Assembly: GCF_900103735.1 (NCBI RefSeq)
Contig: NZ_FMXE01000026.1
Location: 1-64,000, forward strand
Reading direction: 5' to 3'
From: Algoriphagus alkaliphilus
Lineage (GTDB): Bacteria > Bacteroidota > Bacteroidia > Cytophagales > Cyclobacteriaceae
DNA length: 64,000 nt
In this document: piece by piece, positions 25,189 through 34,646 of the stretch
How the letters are laid out: each line of letters starts with the position of its first letter
How positions within the stretch are numbered: position 1 is the stretch's first letter
Notes under the pieces: generated by a model
What the model saw: only the letters and a program-made list of their open reading frames with translations
Databases searched by the model: none
What the model was told of the DNA's origin: nothing
Translations under genes and position numbers: made by a program

Positions 25189-26463
25189 TTACTGCATCCG
25201 GAGTTTGTTGGTAAGCTCAAGCTTTTCTTTTCGCAAAGAAAACCAAACTGAAAAGAAAGCTGAAATAACCAGATACCCGACAAAAATGTAAACCGAACCA
25301 GGCAAAAACTTATTCAATTCAAACCAATCTCCTGAATTCACTACGAAGTACAGCGCATAAGCTACCTTGAGCAATTCCCAGGCCCATGCATTCGGATTGC
25401 GATCCATCAGTTCGGTATAGGCAAAAACTGTCAAAAAGACAAATCCACCATAATAAAATATACCAGGCGCACCGATAGTTGCCAGATTTCCAAATAAATA
25501 ACTAAGCAAAAAAAGGAGTGCAATCAATTGACCAAAACTCCAAATCAACATCCCTTTGGTAAGTTGTGGATTGTATTTTTCGAAGTGATATACATCCTCG
25601 ATCTTGTTCACCGGATAGTTTTTAGCAACATCGGCTGGTCTCCAACCCAAAGGCATAAACCAGATTTTAAGTTTATCAACCCACTTTTCAGCTCTCCAAG
25701 CATCTTTGATCAATAGCCAGAGATGCATAAAGTTGATCTTGATCGGATTCCAGGTTTGGACCGGACGTGTTACCCCATATACGGCAGGAATTTCTTCCTT
25801 TTCTTCTTGATAGGTATTGAATATTTTATCCCAAATGATGAAAATCTGTCCGTAATTTTTATCCAAGTACTCGGGGTTAATCGCATGATGAACTCGATGG
25901 TGGGAGGGGGTGACAATGATTTTCTCCAAAAAACCCATCCGCTTAATATGCTGAGTATGATACCAAAACTGAGCAAAAAGATGAAGCGGGGCTACAATGG
26001 CGATAACTTGTGGGGGTACACCCAAAATTGCAGCAGGAATCAAAAAAATACCGAAAATCTTAACTATTGAAGAAATGCTTTGTCGCAGGGCGCAGGCCAG
26101 ATTAAACTCCTCGCTGCTGTGGTGGATGATGTGGTTGTTCCAAAAAAGATTGTATTCATGTGAAATCCGATGTGTCCAATATCCGGCAAAGTCAAGTGCT
26201 ATAAACGCAATCACATAAGTAACCCAAGTCGCTTCAAACTGTACCAGTTCGAATTGATTCACCATCCATTCATAAGAGATGACAATCAGACTGAGCCCCA
26301 AGACATCCTTGGTGACATTGGTCATTCCCGAACTCAGGCTGGAAATCATGTCGTTCAATGGAACAGTGTCATTTCCTTTCCAGATTCCATAAAACTTTTC
26401 AAACAATACCAGCACAAAAAATGCAGGCATGGCAATCAGTAGAATTTGTCCGTAAGCTTCCAT
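25189..26463 (-). CDS. Sterol desaturase/fatty acid hydroxylase family membrane protein
   Basis: 424 residues with about eight hydrophobic segments. The di-iron histidine motifs are HRISH (residues ~97-101), HIIHH (~111-115) and HHRVHH (~190-195), as in the ERG3/alkylglycerol monooxygenase group. The ~170 residues after the hydroxylase domain contain further membrane helices, making it like the longer alkylglycerol-monooxygenase type. It probably oxidises a lipid; the substrate is unknown. Being first in a unit with xdhC and mocA is unexpected and may only reflect co-transcription. Confidence 0.88.
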   Translation of the reverse strand: MEAYGQILLIAMPAFFVLVLFEKFYGIWKGNDTVPLNDMISSLSSGMTNVTKDVLGLSLIVISYEWMVNQFELVQFEATWVTYVIAFIALDFAGYWTHRISHEYNLFWNNHIIHHSSEEFNLACALRQSISSIVKIFGIFLIPAAILGVPPQVIAIVAPLHLFAQFWYHTQHIKRMGFLEKIIVTPSHHRVHHAINPEYLDKNYGQIFIIWDKIFNTYQEEKEEIPAVYGVTRPVQTWNPIKINFMHLWLLIKDAWRAEKWVDKLKIWFMPLGWRPADVAKNYPVNKIEDVYHFEKYNPQLTKGMLIWSFGQLIALLFLLSYLFGNLATIGAPGIFYYGGFVFLTVFAYTELMDRNPNAWAWELLKVAYALYFVVNSGDWFELNKFLPGSVYIFVGYLVISAFFSVWFSLRKEKLELTNKLRMQ

Positions 26464-26570
26464 TGGGTTTATCGTTCGCAGGTTAAACTTAAAGATTAAC
26501 CTGATTCAAATCAAAAAGATATTCCAAAACAGAAAAAATGGGCCTGTTAAAAGGAATATATTGACTTTGG

Positions 26571-27239
26571 TCAAAGCCAGTGACTTTTATGTGCTAGGTT
26601 AATTACTTGTGCCTGCGAATTAACATGTAGTTTTTGGTATATGTTTGCGATATGCTTACGAATTGTCAGTGTTGAAATTTCCAGTTCAACTGAAATTCTT
26701 TTTGCATCCCAGCCGTTTATTAGGTGTCGAAGAACTTCTTTTTCGCGTTCAGTGAGTAATTCTGGCAATTCAATTTTGGAAGATTTTGAGACCATATTTG
26801 TCCTGCTAAGTAATTGGAGCGTCTTTCGGGCGATCCCCGGACTCATCGGTGCCCCACCGAATTCAATGACATTCTGTACCGATTGTAAAATATTATCCGA
26901 AGGTTCATGCTTAAGCAAATAACCCGAAGCACCGGCTTGGATTGCTTCAAATATATTCTCCTCATCATCGAACACCGTTAAAACCAAGAAATGAATTTGC
27001 GGATATAGTGCTTTACCGATCCGAATAGCTTCTATGCCATTCATTATAGGCATTTCAATATCCATAAAAACCACCTGAGGTAAATTCCCATGGTGCAATG
27101 CTTCCAATTCGGAAAGGGCGGATTTTCCGTTATCAGCAATGAACATCATTTTCAAGGCAATATTCCCCTCGGTCTTCAATCGGAAACTTCTTACGTTAAC
27201 AGGATTGTCTTCTACGAGTGCGATACGATAAACTTCCAT
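26571..27239 (-). CDS. NarL/FixJ-type response regulator
   Basis: 222 residues. The receiver domain (~1-125) has the acidic pair VEDN, the phospho-acceptor Asp in VVFMDIEMPIMNG and the conserved Lys in LLKHEPSDNI. The C-terminal LuxR-type HTH is LLTEREKEVLRHLINGWDAK followed by LEISTLTIRKHIANIYQKL. It lies 38 bp downstream of the histidine kinase gene on the same strand and should be its partner. The regulon is unknown; the divergent lipoprotein gene at 29365 is a candidate target. Confidence 0.95.
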   Translation of the reverse strand: MEVYRIALVEDNPVNVRSFRLKTEGNIALKMMFIADNGKSALSELEALHHGNLPQVVFMDIEMPIMNGIEAIRIGKALYPQIHFLVLTVFDDEENIFEAIQAGASGYLLKHEPSDNILQSVQNVIEFGGAPMSPGIARKTLQLLSRTNMVSKSSKIELPELLTEREKEVLRHLINGWDAKRISVELEISTLTIRKHIANIYQKLHVNSQAQVINLAHKSHWL

Positions 27240-27277
27240 GGTTCAAAATTCTGTGGAAAAAACAGGATGGGCTATAA

Positions 27278-29242
27278 TCAATTTGCAGTAGGTTCTATCC
27301 GAACCGATGTACCTGTGTCTCCAATAATCCCTTGCCATGAAATACTCCATCCTGAAGTTTTTGCGCGTTTTTTCATGTTTTCCAGTCCATTTCCAGATAA
27401 ATTGGTTGTATCAGAGTTTATGCCTCTGCCATCATCCTTTACCTCAACTGACCAGGATTGGTGACATTTGAGTGAAATCGTGATCAGCTTACAATCACTG
27501 TGCCTCAGAGCATTATTGATCGCCTCTTGAAGAATTCGAAACAGGTTAAATGCTTCAGCCGATGGCAATGTCTTGTCTTCCATGATTTCTTCGTAAAAGT
27601 TGATCTGAATTTTCGGATAGGAAGAATTTAATCGCTGAAGGTAAAGTTTGAGTCGGTCGCTGAGGGCAGTAAGTCTAAGTGAGTCATTTTTCAATGCCCA
27701 AATAGTGTCATTCAATTCGCTGATCATTGACCGGGAATTGAGTTGAAGTTCTCGTAAGGCTGTTTTACCCAAGTCATCCAAATGATCAGATTTAATATAT
27801 TCAAGGTTTGAGGTGATGGAAGCGGCAAAAGCTCCCAAATTATCATGAAGATCAGATGAGATTCGTTTTCGCTCTTGTTCTTTGGCTTCCAAAATCAACT
27901 TTTTACCTTTAAATTTTTCTTCTTCCTGAAATTTCACCCGCTGAATTTTTTCTTGTCTTTTAGAAAAAACTATCCATAAAGCAGCCAAAAGGATGAAAAT
28001 TGCCATTGTTGCCAACGTTCCGTAGACGAGTCGCTGTCTTCGGATCAGGTCAAGCTGTTGCTGTATGATCGTGTTTTCCTTCTGCTGCAACTCATATTGT
28101 GTTTGAAGTTCAGCTAGGGCCCGTTCTGAATTTATAGTATAAAAGACATCTTTTGCTTTGATGATCTGTTCGAGCGTCTCCTGATACTTTTGCAAGTTGC
28201 CGGATGCCTTGTATGCTTTAGCCAAAGCCTCAAAATAAATTAATCGTAGATTTATGGAGTTTGTGAATGTGTTGGAGTCCAAAGTATTCGGGTCAGGCAT
28301 TGTTCCTTCCAAAATATTGTTGGCCAGATTTATGACCTTTTCATTTTGACCGGATTTTAAATAAAAATTGAGAAGGGCCTCCTTATCATCTGCATATAAA
28401 TTTTGATCACCGGTGAGTTTCCTTGCTTCAAGAAGTTCAATCAGTGCATGTTCAGCTTCTATCAGATCACCTCTTTTCAATGCCAATTCTGATTTTCGCT
28501 GTAGGGCTGTCGAATAAATGGGCAGATTATTCACTTCTTTGCTCAATTCCACTCCCCTGTTGATGTAAAAAACGGCGGAATCCTCTTTTTCAAGTTGGAT
28601 AAAAGCATTGGCCTTATTGATCAAAATAGAGGCTTTGGCAGTTTGAAAATCCAAGCCTAGACCCAAGTTGGTTTCTGCTTTTTTAATCCAAGTAAGTGCT
28701 TCTTCTGGGTAATTTCTGGCAAGTGCGATTGAGGCGATTGAATTCTGGTTTATGGATAGGTTAAGCAGATCCCCGATTGATTCTGCTTCCTTCACCAATT
28801 GGTAAAGAATATCCAAAGCTCCGAGGTAGTCCATGCGTCCCCCTTTGGAAATGGCTTTCAGTCTCATCAATTTAAAATAACCCTCGCTAGTCGCTTTGTT
28901 GTCAAACGCTAGCCTCGGAAGCACTCCGTCTATCAGAACAACCGCACTATCCAGCCAACCCCAACGGTAATAATCCTGGGCTTTTGCGAATGCTCCCAAT
29001 GAGATAAGCGAGTCATTTTTTGTCTGTAGCGCAAGGCTATAAGCCTCATAGGCATATTTGTCAAGGGTATCCCGGGGAATGTTATAATGGACTTCGCACA
29101 GGGCAAGGATGGCGTTTAATCGTTCTAAATCTGTTTTTGCCTGATAGATTTTGGTTCGTAGGGAGTTCAATTCTACGGATTGACCGAAGGTCATACACGT
29201 GACAATGGTGAAAAAAAAACAGTATATCAGTCGCTTACCCAT
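27278..29242 (-). CDS. TPR sensor histidine kinase (HisKA_3/NarX class)
   Basis: 654 residues. A signal sequence (~1-20, cut near FGQ) leads into a periplasmic tetratricopeptide region (~25-370), a short coiled coil (QTQYELQQKENTII), one membrane span (~405-425, GTLATMAIFILLAALWIVF) and a cytoplasmic kinase. The H-box is ERKRISSDLHDNLGA; the ATPase domain has LQEAINNALRHSD, VKDDGRGI and SGNGLENMKKRA. It phosphorylates the response regulator encoded next. The TPR sensor is a common Bacteroidota arrangement; the signal is unknown. Confidence 0.95.
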   Translation of the reverse strand: MGKRLIYCFFFTIVTCMTFGQSVELNSLRTKIYQAKTDLERLNAILALCEVHYNIPRDTLDKYAYEAYSLALQTKNDSLISLGAFAKAQDYYRWGWLDSAVVLIDGVLPRLAFDNKATSEGYFKLMRLKAISKGGRMDYLGALDILYQLVKEAESIGDLLNLSINQNSIASIALARNYPEEALTWIKKAETNLGLGLDFQTAKASILINKANAFIQLEKEDSAVFYINRGVELSKEVNNLPIYSTALQRKSELALKRGDLIEAEHALIELLEARKLTGDQNLYADDKEALLNFYLKSGQNEKVINLANNILEGTMPDPNTLDSNTFTNSINLRLIYFEALAKAYKASGNLQKYQETLEQIIKAKDVFYTINSERALAELQTQYELQQKENTIIQQQLDLIRRQRLVYGTLATMAIFILLAALWIVFSKRQEKIQRVKFQEEEKFKGKKLILEAKEQERKRISSDLHDNLGAFAASITSNLEYIKSDHLDDLGKTALRELQLNSRSMISELNDTIWALKNDSLRLTALSDRLKLYLQRLNSSYPKIQINFYEEIMEDKTLPSAEAFNLFRILQEAINNALRHSDCKLITISLKCHQSWSVEVKDDGRGINSDTTNLSGNGLENMKKRAKTSGWSISWQGIIGDTGTSVRIEPTAN

Positions 29243-29364
29243 GGATTAAAAATAGCATTTTTCGCTTCTTCTACTCCAAATTGAGTATTTTTTTCGGGAT
29301 TTCATGAGACCAATTTTGAATGCTTCAAAGCCTGAAGTTTTTCCAAAATTCAAACTACACAGCC

Positions 29365-32300
29365 ATGAAAAATCTACAATCCATTTTATTGCTTTTTGGA
29401 ATATTTATATTCCTTTTTTCCTGTAAAGACCCTGAAGAAATAGATCCTACGGTTCCGATTTCGGAAAATCCAATCCGTCCTCCAAAGGGAATTGTAAAAA
29501 CAAATCTCATCGGAAGGGTGATCGATGAGCAAAACAATCCATTGGTAGGAGCTATTGTCCAGGCAGGCGGACGACAAACGGCGACAGACGTCAATGGGAT
29601 CTACACTTTTTCGGATGTATCCATTGACGGAGACCGGGGCTACATCGAAGTCAGCAAAGCCGGATATTTTGACGGGCATCGAGTAGTGGAGCCTTATCGG
29701 GATAAGCTTTCCCAAGTTCCGACGCTCCGGTTAATTGAAAAGAAATCTATCGGCACCATAAGCGCTGCTTCCGGCGGAAAAGTCGGAATATCCGGAGGGA
29801 TCCAGGTGGAGCTTCCTGCAAACGCCGTGGAGAATTATTCGGGGCAAATCAATGTGGTGGCATCCTATATCAATCCAACGTCTCACGATTTCATAGCGAG
29901 AGTGCCAGGAGACCTCATAGCTGAAAATGCTCAGGGAAAAATTGGGATTTTAGAATCCTATGGAATGGCTCACATTGAGCTATTGGACAATTCAGGAAAA
30001 GAACTCAAAATCAAAGCAAGTTCAAAGGCGATTTTAACACTTCCCATTCCTCCATCTATGGTTGCTAAAGCACCTGCTTCGATGGAGATGTGGTTTTTTG
30101 ACGAGGCGAAGGGAATATGGAAAGAAGAAGGAAAAGGAACCAAACAGGGGAGTGTTTATGTAGGGGAGGTATCCCACTTTTCAGTCTGGAATTTTGACAA
30201 ATGGAATCCTTTCCGCTTTATACCTACGACCATCAAGTGGCTTTTTGATTACCTGCTAGGAACGACAAGTCCGGACGGAAATCCCGATATGCTTACAGAT
30301 CTGTTAAAAGAAATGGAAGGAGGGAAAAAGGGGATGTCAGTGCATGTGACACGAAAAAGTACCGGTTCCACCGTTTACCATCGGAACCTTACCTATCCAT
30401 CAAAAACCTCCAAAAATCCCTTTTCCGCCGATTTTACGGAAGATATCAGACTACCTGACGGCTTGGATGGACAGGAAAAACTTGTCGTGAAGATCTATCC
30501 ACTTCAGCCGGGTGGCCCTGAATATCCCGTCAATGAACGCTACACCCCCGTGCCGGGTGAAACACCAGTACCTATGCCTGAATTCGTTCAATCGGATGAT
30601 TTTGAAAAAGTCGAAAAAGAATATGACGCAGATTTCACCAAAGCTCCCACATCAAAAATCGAAGTGATAATTCCTCCTGTAACTCCTGTAGATGGCAAAG
30701 GTGCTTACATCATCAATGTGAACGGAAAAACCGTCAATTGTGATAAAAATGCCCTGAGACAGGGCTATGCCTATGCGAGCCTGAGAAGTGGAAATAAAGT
30801 ACTTGCCTCGGCCTATGCACCGATATTCAATGACGGCTTGTTTACGATCAATTATTTCATGAAGCAAAAAGGCCCTGATCTGGTCAATAATGTGGTATTG
30901 ACGATCTATGATGTGCAATCCGGTAAAAAAAGTAAGGACATCCAAATTTCTGTAAATCCTTCATTGCCCTACCAATTCAAGGAGAATATTTCAGTCTGCA
31001 ATGAGCCCAATGATCCGGGTAACCAAACTCCGACCAAAATTTTCACAGGTTCAATAACAATTTCCACTACACAGCAACTTCAGGCTTTTATCGACTCGGC
31101 TTACACTGAAGTAGGAAGCTTGAGTTTAAGTACTGCAGCTATTAAAGACCTAGGTGGAATTTCTTCTCTCAAAAAAATAGGTACACTTTTTATCGGTCAG
31201 ACAAATATCGAAACGCTAGGTGGACTGGCTGAAGTTGAAGAAATCACACAAGCCATTCGGTTTCAGAATAATGGTAATCTGAGAAATATTGGTTTCCCTA
31301 AACTTATTACCAAAAACATGGCAGGCGGTCTGTACATTAATACCAATCCCAGCTTACAATCTATCACTTTCCCCAATTTGGAGGAAATAGGTTCAAACGG
31401 GCAGGAATTTAGTATCTATCTAAATGCATCTCTTTCCTCGATCTCTATGCCCAAGTTCCGGTCAATTACTAATGCCAGCCAATTCACGCTATCAAACACG
31501 CTGTTGAAAAATTTGGACTTTTTGGCAAACGTCACTGGGAATCCTTCGGGCTATTTGGTACTTGATGCAAATAATGAGCTAATCAATTTGAACGGAATTC
31601 AAAAAATTGTTCCACAAAGAGGGGTATGGATTAGAAACAACAAAAAACTCGAAACTCTAAATGGGGCTGGTTTGAATGTTCAAGATTTGTATTATACCGT
31701 TATTCAAGACAATCCCGAGTTAAAAGATATTTCAGCAATCACTTCAAAAATTAAATCAGGGTTTCAGATTTTGATCAACCGGAATCCAAAGATCGAATCC
31801 ATCACCTTCACAAACTTAGAAAGGCTTGTCGATTTTTCGGGAATCAATATATCAGTATCACCCGGCTTGAAAATCTTGGATTTACCTAAATTGAAGGAAA
31901 TTCAGGGTTTTTTTATTATCGATGATGCCAAAGCACTGACTTCTGTCAATGCTCCAATATTGGAAAAAATCTCCCATCGACTTTATTTTGCAACACTTTA
32001 TTCTTTGGAAGCCTTGGATTTCCCTGAACTCAAGGATGCACTTAGCTTGGAGTTTTACCATACCCAAGGTTTGAAATCGCTGAATGGCTTTAACAAACTC
32101 GAAAAATTGAGCGGAACTTTTTCTGTCAATCTTGCTGCAACTCCGGTTCCCAACCTCGCTTCGATCAATGGATTAAACAGTCTAAAAACTGCCCAAGCCA
32201 TCTTGATTAATGATGATCAAAATGGTTCGAAGCTTTTGGAAATTAAAGGGTTTAAAGCACTAACGGACATTCAGTCGGTCTTCTCTCTAACTCGCTTGGG

Positions 32301-32793
32301 AAAATTAAGCGATGTAAGTGGATTTGCCAATCTGACCACCGTAGGTCAGGATTTTACAATTCTTCTCACTTCTTTGCCAAAAATGCATGCTTTCGCTAAG
32401 CTCAACAGGGTAGGTACCGGCGCAAGCGGAACCTTAACTCTTCATAACAACAGCGAATTAACAGACTTGGATGGATTTAATGCCCTAAAAACATGCAGTC
32501 AACTTTCGATAAACTCCAATCCCAAACTGACTCAAATTAATGGTCTTTCAGGACTAGAAAAAATTGCTTTGGGAATTAGTATCACCTCCAATAAATTACT
32601 CAATACGCTTAATGGTCTGGCTAATTGGACTGGAGCAACTGTGAATGTTTCCGTATCAAGCAATGAGAGCCTTTCGGATCTTTGCGGACTGACAAAAATT
32701 GCCAAAGAAGGCACAATCACTAATTACTCTGTTAGTTCTAATTCCTACAATCCAACCCTTGCCCAGCTAAAGGATGGAAACTGTAAAAAATAG
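29365..32793 (+). CDS. Large lipoprotein with carboxypeptidase-regulatory-like and L-domain-like repeats
   Basis: 1142 residues from the ATG at 29365, whose product begins MKNLQSILLLFGIFIFLFSC, a lipoprotein signal with cysteine 20. An upstream in-frame start at 29320 gives a poorer leader. Residues ~45-110 form a CarboxypepD_reg-like domain (GRVIDEQNNPLVGAIVQAGG). From ~575 onward, repeated strand-and-leucine patterns such as LKKIGTLFIGQTNIETLGGL and LQSITFPNLEEIG resemble receptor L-domain/LRR-like solenoids. It is probably surface-exposed and binding. It is divergent from the histidine kinase gene. Confidence 0.75.
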   Translation: MKNLQSILLLFGIFIFLFSCKDPEEIDPTVPISENPIRPPKGIVKTNLIGRVIDEQNNPLVGAIVQAGGRQTATDVNGIYTFSDVSIDGDRGYIEVSKAGYFDGHRVVEPYRDKLSQVPTLRLIEKKSIGTISAASGGKVGISGGIQVELPANAVENYSGQINVVASYINPTSHDFIARVPGDLIAENAQGKIGILESYGMAHIELLDNSGKELKIKASSKAILTLPIPPSMVAKAPASMEMWFFDEAKGIWKEEGKGTKQGSVYVGEVSHFSVWNFDKWNPFRFIPTTIKWLFDYLLGTTSPDGNPDMLTDLLKEMEGGKKGMSVHVTRKSTGSTVYHRNLTYPSKTSKNPFSADFTEDIRLPDGLDGQEKLVVKIYPLQPGGPEYPVNERYTPVPGETPVPMPEFVQSDDFEKVEKEYDADFTKAPTSKIEVIIPPVTPVDGKGAYIINVNGKTVNCDKNALRQGYAYASLRSGNKVLASAYAPIFNDGLFTINYFMKQKGPDLVNNVVLTIYDVQSGKKSKDIQISVNPSLPYQFKENISVCNEPNDPGNQTPTKIFTGSITISTTQQLQAFIDSAYTEVGSLSLSTAAIKDLGGISSLKKIGTLFIGQTNIETLGGLAEVEEITQAIRFQNNGNLRNIGFPKLITKNMAGGLYINTNPSLQSITFPNLEEIGSNGQEFSIYLNASLSSISMPKFRSITNASQFTLSNTLLKNLDFLANVTGNPSGYLVLDANNELINLNGIQKIVPQRGVWIRNNKKLETLNGAGLNVQDLYYTVIQDNPELKDISAITSKIKSGFQILINRNPKIESITFTNLERLVDFSGINISVSPGLKILDLPKLKEIQGFFIIDDAKALTSVNAPILEKISHRLYFATLYSLEALDFPELKDALSLEFYHTQGLKSLNGFNKLEKLSGTFSVNLAATPVPNLASINGLNSLKTAQAILINDDQNGSKLLEIKGFKALTDIQSVFSLTRLGKLSDVSGFANLTTVGQDFTILLTSLPKMHAFAKLNRVGTGASGTLTLHNNSELTDLDGFNALKTCSQLSINSNPKLTQINGLSGLEKIALGISITSNKLLNTLNGLANWTGATVNVSVSSNESLSDLCGLTKIAKEGTITNYSVSSNSYNPTLAQLKDGNCKK

Positions 32794-32812
32794 TTGGCTT
32801 GAGTTTGAAAGT

Positions 32813-32839
32813 AAAAACCGTCTCCATGAGATGGTTTTT
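32813..32839 (+). terminator. Rho-independent terminator after the large lipoprotein gene
   Basis: AAAAACC..TCTC pairs with GAGA..GGTTTTT around a CAT loop and is followed by CTTTTTT. It lies 20 bp after the stop. Confidence 0.8.
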
Positions 32840-32868
32840 CTTTTTTATACTATTTGGGCTTGAACTGA

Positions 32869-32876
32869 TATCTTTG
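32869..32876 (+). promoter_or_regulatory. Candidate -7 promoter element
   Basis: TATCTTTG matches the Bacteroidota -7 element TAnnTTTG and sits 20 bp ahead of the ATG at 32896. No TTTG is found at the usual -33 distance, so support is partial. Confidence 0.4.
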
Positions 32877-32895
32877 AATACCCAAGTCAAAATGT

Positions 32896-33369
32896 ATGGA
32901 AATACCCAGTCTCGCCAATCTTAAAAAAGATCTCAGCTACCTTCCCGAAAAAGAATTGATCACCTTGATCACTGATTTGGCCAAATTCAGCCGGGAAAAC
33001 AAGGCCTTTATCTATTTCAAACTCAACGAGCGGGATCAGCCCAATTTGTTTGTGGATTCAGTTAAGGAAGAGTTGGATGAGGCTTTTCTGATGGCCAACA
33101 CCCGTCATTATCATGTGGCAAAAAAAGCTGCTCAGACCATTCGTCGCAAGCTTAACAAATCACTCAAATTGAGTAAAAACAAAGCTGATCAAGCTGAATT
33201 GATTCTTTACTTCTGTGAGCAGATGAAAAAATATGACTATCAAAAACATCACCATCCAGTGATTGATAACCTTTATAAGGTTCAGATTGGAAAAGCCAAA
33301 AAGCTCATTTCCACTTTGCATGAAGATTTACAAAGTGATTATGAATACCGAATTGAAGAACTTGAATAA
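32896..33369 (+). CDS. Conserved hypothetical protein, possibly DUF6155 family
   Basis: 157 residues, helical, with no signal peptide. The opening LANLKKDLSYLPEKELITLI and the later RHYHVAKKAAQTIRRKLN and AELILYFCEQMKKYDYQ are like the small helical DUF6155 proteins of Bacteroidota, which I assign only tentatively. It precedes nagB by 10 bp and may be co-transcribed, but no link with amino sugars is evident. Confidence 0.6.
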   Translation: MEIPSLANLKKDLSYLPEKELITLITDLAKFSRENKAFIYFKLNERDQPNLFVDSVKEELDEAFLMANTRHYHVAKKAAQTIRRKLNKSLKLSKNKADQAELILYFCEQMKKYDYQKHHHPVIDNLYKVQIGKAKKLISTLHEDLQSDYEYRIEELE

Positions 33370-33379
33370 GCCCTAGCCT

Positions 33380-34120
33380 ATGACTCTTAGCATTTCTCCA
33401 AACCCTATCGAATTAGGCCAAAAGGCCGGAAGCATTGGCGCCGAACTGATCCGAAAAGCCATTCAAAACCAAGGTTTTGCTAGCATCATTTTGGCAACCG
33501 GAACCAGTCAGTTTGAAACTTTGAGTCAGCTTTTGACAGAAAAAGACATCGATTGGAGCAAGGTGACTGTGTTCCACTTGGACGAATACATCGGAATTCC
33601 AATTTCACATCCTGCCAGTTTCAGAAAATATCTGATGGAGCGATTTTTCACTCATGTCCCTCAATTGAAAGCCTATCACCTGATTAGTGGAGAGAAAAAT
33701 CCCGATCAGGAATGCGATCGGCTTTCGACTTTAATTCAAAACCATCCAATTGATGTGGCTTTTGTGGGAATCGGAGAAAACGGGCATTTGGCCTTCAATG
33801 ATCCACCGGCTGATTTTGAGACTGAAAAACCTTATTTAGTCGTCGAATTGGATCAGGCTTGCCGCATGCAGCAATTGGGGGAAGGATGGTTTCCAAGTTT
33901 GGAGGAGGTTCCTACTCAAGCCATCAGCATGTCGATCAGTCAAATTATGAAATCAAAGCATATAATTTGTTCTGTTCCGGATCGAAGAAAAGCACAGGCA
34001 GTAAAAGAATGTCTGGAGAGCGAAGTATCCAATCTTCATCCGGCATCGATTCTTCAAACTCATCAGGATTGTAAGGTCTTTTTGGATCAGCCTGCTTCAT
34101 CTCTGCTTACCGACCAATGA
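33380..34120 (+). CDS. nagB: Glucosamine-6-phosphate deaminase
   Basis: Converts glucosamine-6-phosphate to fructose-6-phosphate and ammonia, joining amino-sugar catabolism to glycolysis. 246 residues. Family motifs are [13 protein letters not shown] (phosphate site), [10 protein letters not shown] (catalytic Asp) and [14 protein letters not shown] (with the catalytic His). The protein is a compact NagB like those of Bacillus, without the longer allosteric C-terminus of E. coli NagB. The transporter and NagA genes that should feed it follow after a 0.5-kb hairpin-rich gap. Confidence 0.94.
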   Translation: MTLSISPNPIELGQKAGSIGAELIRKAIQNQGFASIILATGTSQFETLSQLLTEKDIDWSKVTVFHLDEYIGIPISHPASFRKYLMERFFTHVPQLKAYHLISGEKNPDQECDRLSTLIQNHPIDVAFVGIGENGHLAFNDPPADFETEKPYLVVELDQACRMQQLGEGWFPSLEEVPTQAISMSISQIMKSKHIICSVPDRRKAQAVKECLESEVSNLHPASILQTHQDCKVFLDQPASSLLTDQ

Positions 34121-34168
34121 AAACGGGGTTTCGTGTGTGGGGACACTCAGGGAGGCTCCGAATCCGCC

Positions 34169-34192
34169 GAAGTGAGTGTGGACACTCACTTC
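34169..34192. repeat. Hairpin of GTGAGTG family
   Basis: GAAGTGAGTG, loop TGGA, CACTCACTTC: a perfect 10-bp stem with a four-base loop, 49 bp after the nagB stop. No T-run follows. It shares the GTGAGTG/CACTCAC core with the hairpins at 34310 and 34390. Confidence 0.6.
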
Positions 34193-34296
34193 ATTAAAAG
34201 TTTTCTTTCTACTCATTTTCATCCCTACTTTTCAACCATTGATCTGAAAAATTTTGGATGGATGACATAAAATTTTGTATTTAAGGCAAAAGGTAA

Positions 34297-34478
34297 AATG
34301 ATCTAAAGTCCGTGAGTGAAGACACTTACGGAGGCAGATGATATTCCGTGAGTAAGGACCAACCTGCGGCGTAGAAATTGGCGAAATATCCGTGAGTGAA
34401 GACACTCACGGAGGCGTCAAAATGATCTAAAGTCCGTGAGTGAGTACCTTCCTGAGGTAGACAGGCACTTACTGTGGC
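34297..34478. repeat. Cluster of CCGTGAGTG hairpins in the nag leader
   Basis: CCGTGAGTG-AAGA-CACTtACGG at 34310-34331 and a perfect version at 34390-34411; degraded versions start at 34346 and 34433. The preceding AAATGATCTAAAGT is repeated at a 124-bp interval, so a whole segment was duplicated. These could be dispersed repeats, operators for the nag operon or mRNA-level elements. No gene is seen between 34121 and 34646. Confidence 0.6.
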
Positions 34479-34504
34479 ACAGGGTATCTCAAACGGCGGG
34501 TAGG

Positions 34505-34575
34505 TGTCAGACTGAGCGGAGTCGAAGGCCAAATTCAGCGAATAGAAGCACATTTCGACTTCGCTCAATGTGACA
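34505..34575. repeat. Inverted pair of 22-bp dispersed repeats
   Basis: A 22-bp arm at 34505-34526 (core GACTGAGCGGAGTCGAA) faces an imperfect complementary arm at 34554-34575 (core TTCGACTTCGCTCAATG), 18 of 22 matching. An exact complement of the first arm occurs at 49015-49036. I recognise this as a repeat frequent between Bacteroidota genes. Confidence 0.7.
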
Positions 34576-34646
34576 AACGGCAGTTATGAGACACCTCCAG
34601 CTATTCTTGAATTTCTTTTCTTTTGGCTTAAACCCAAAACCAGCCT

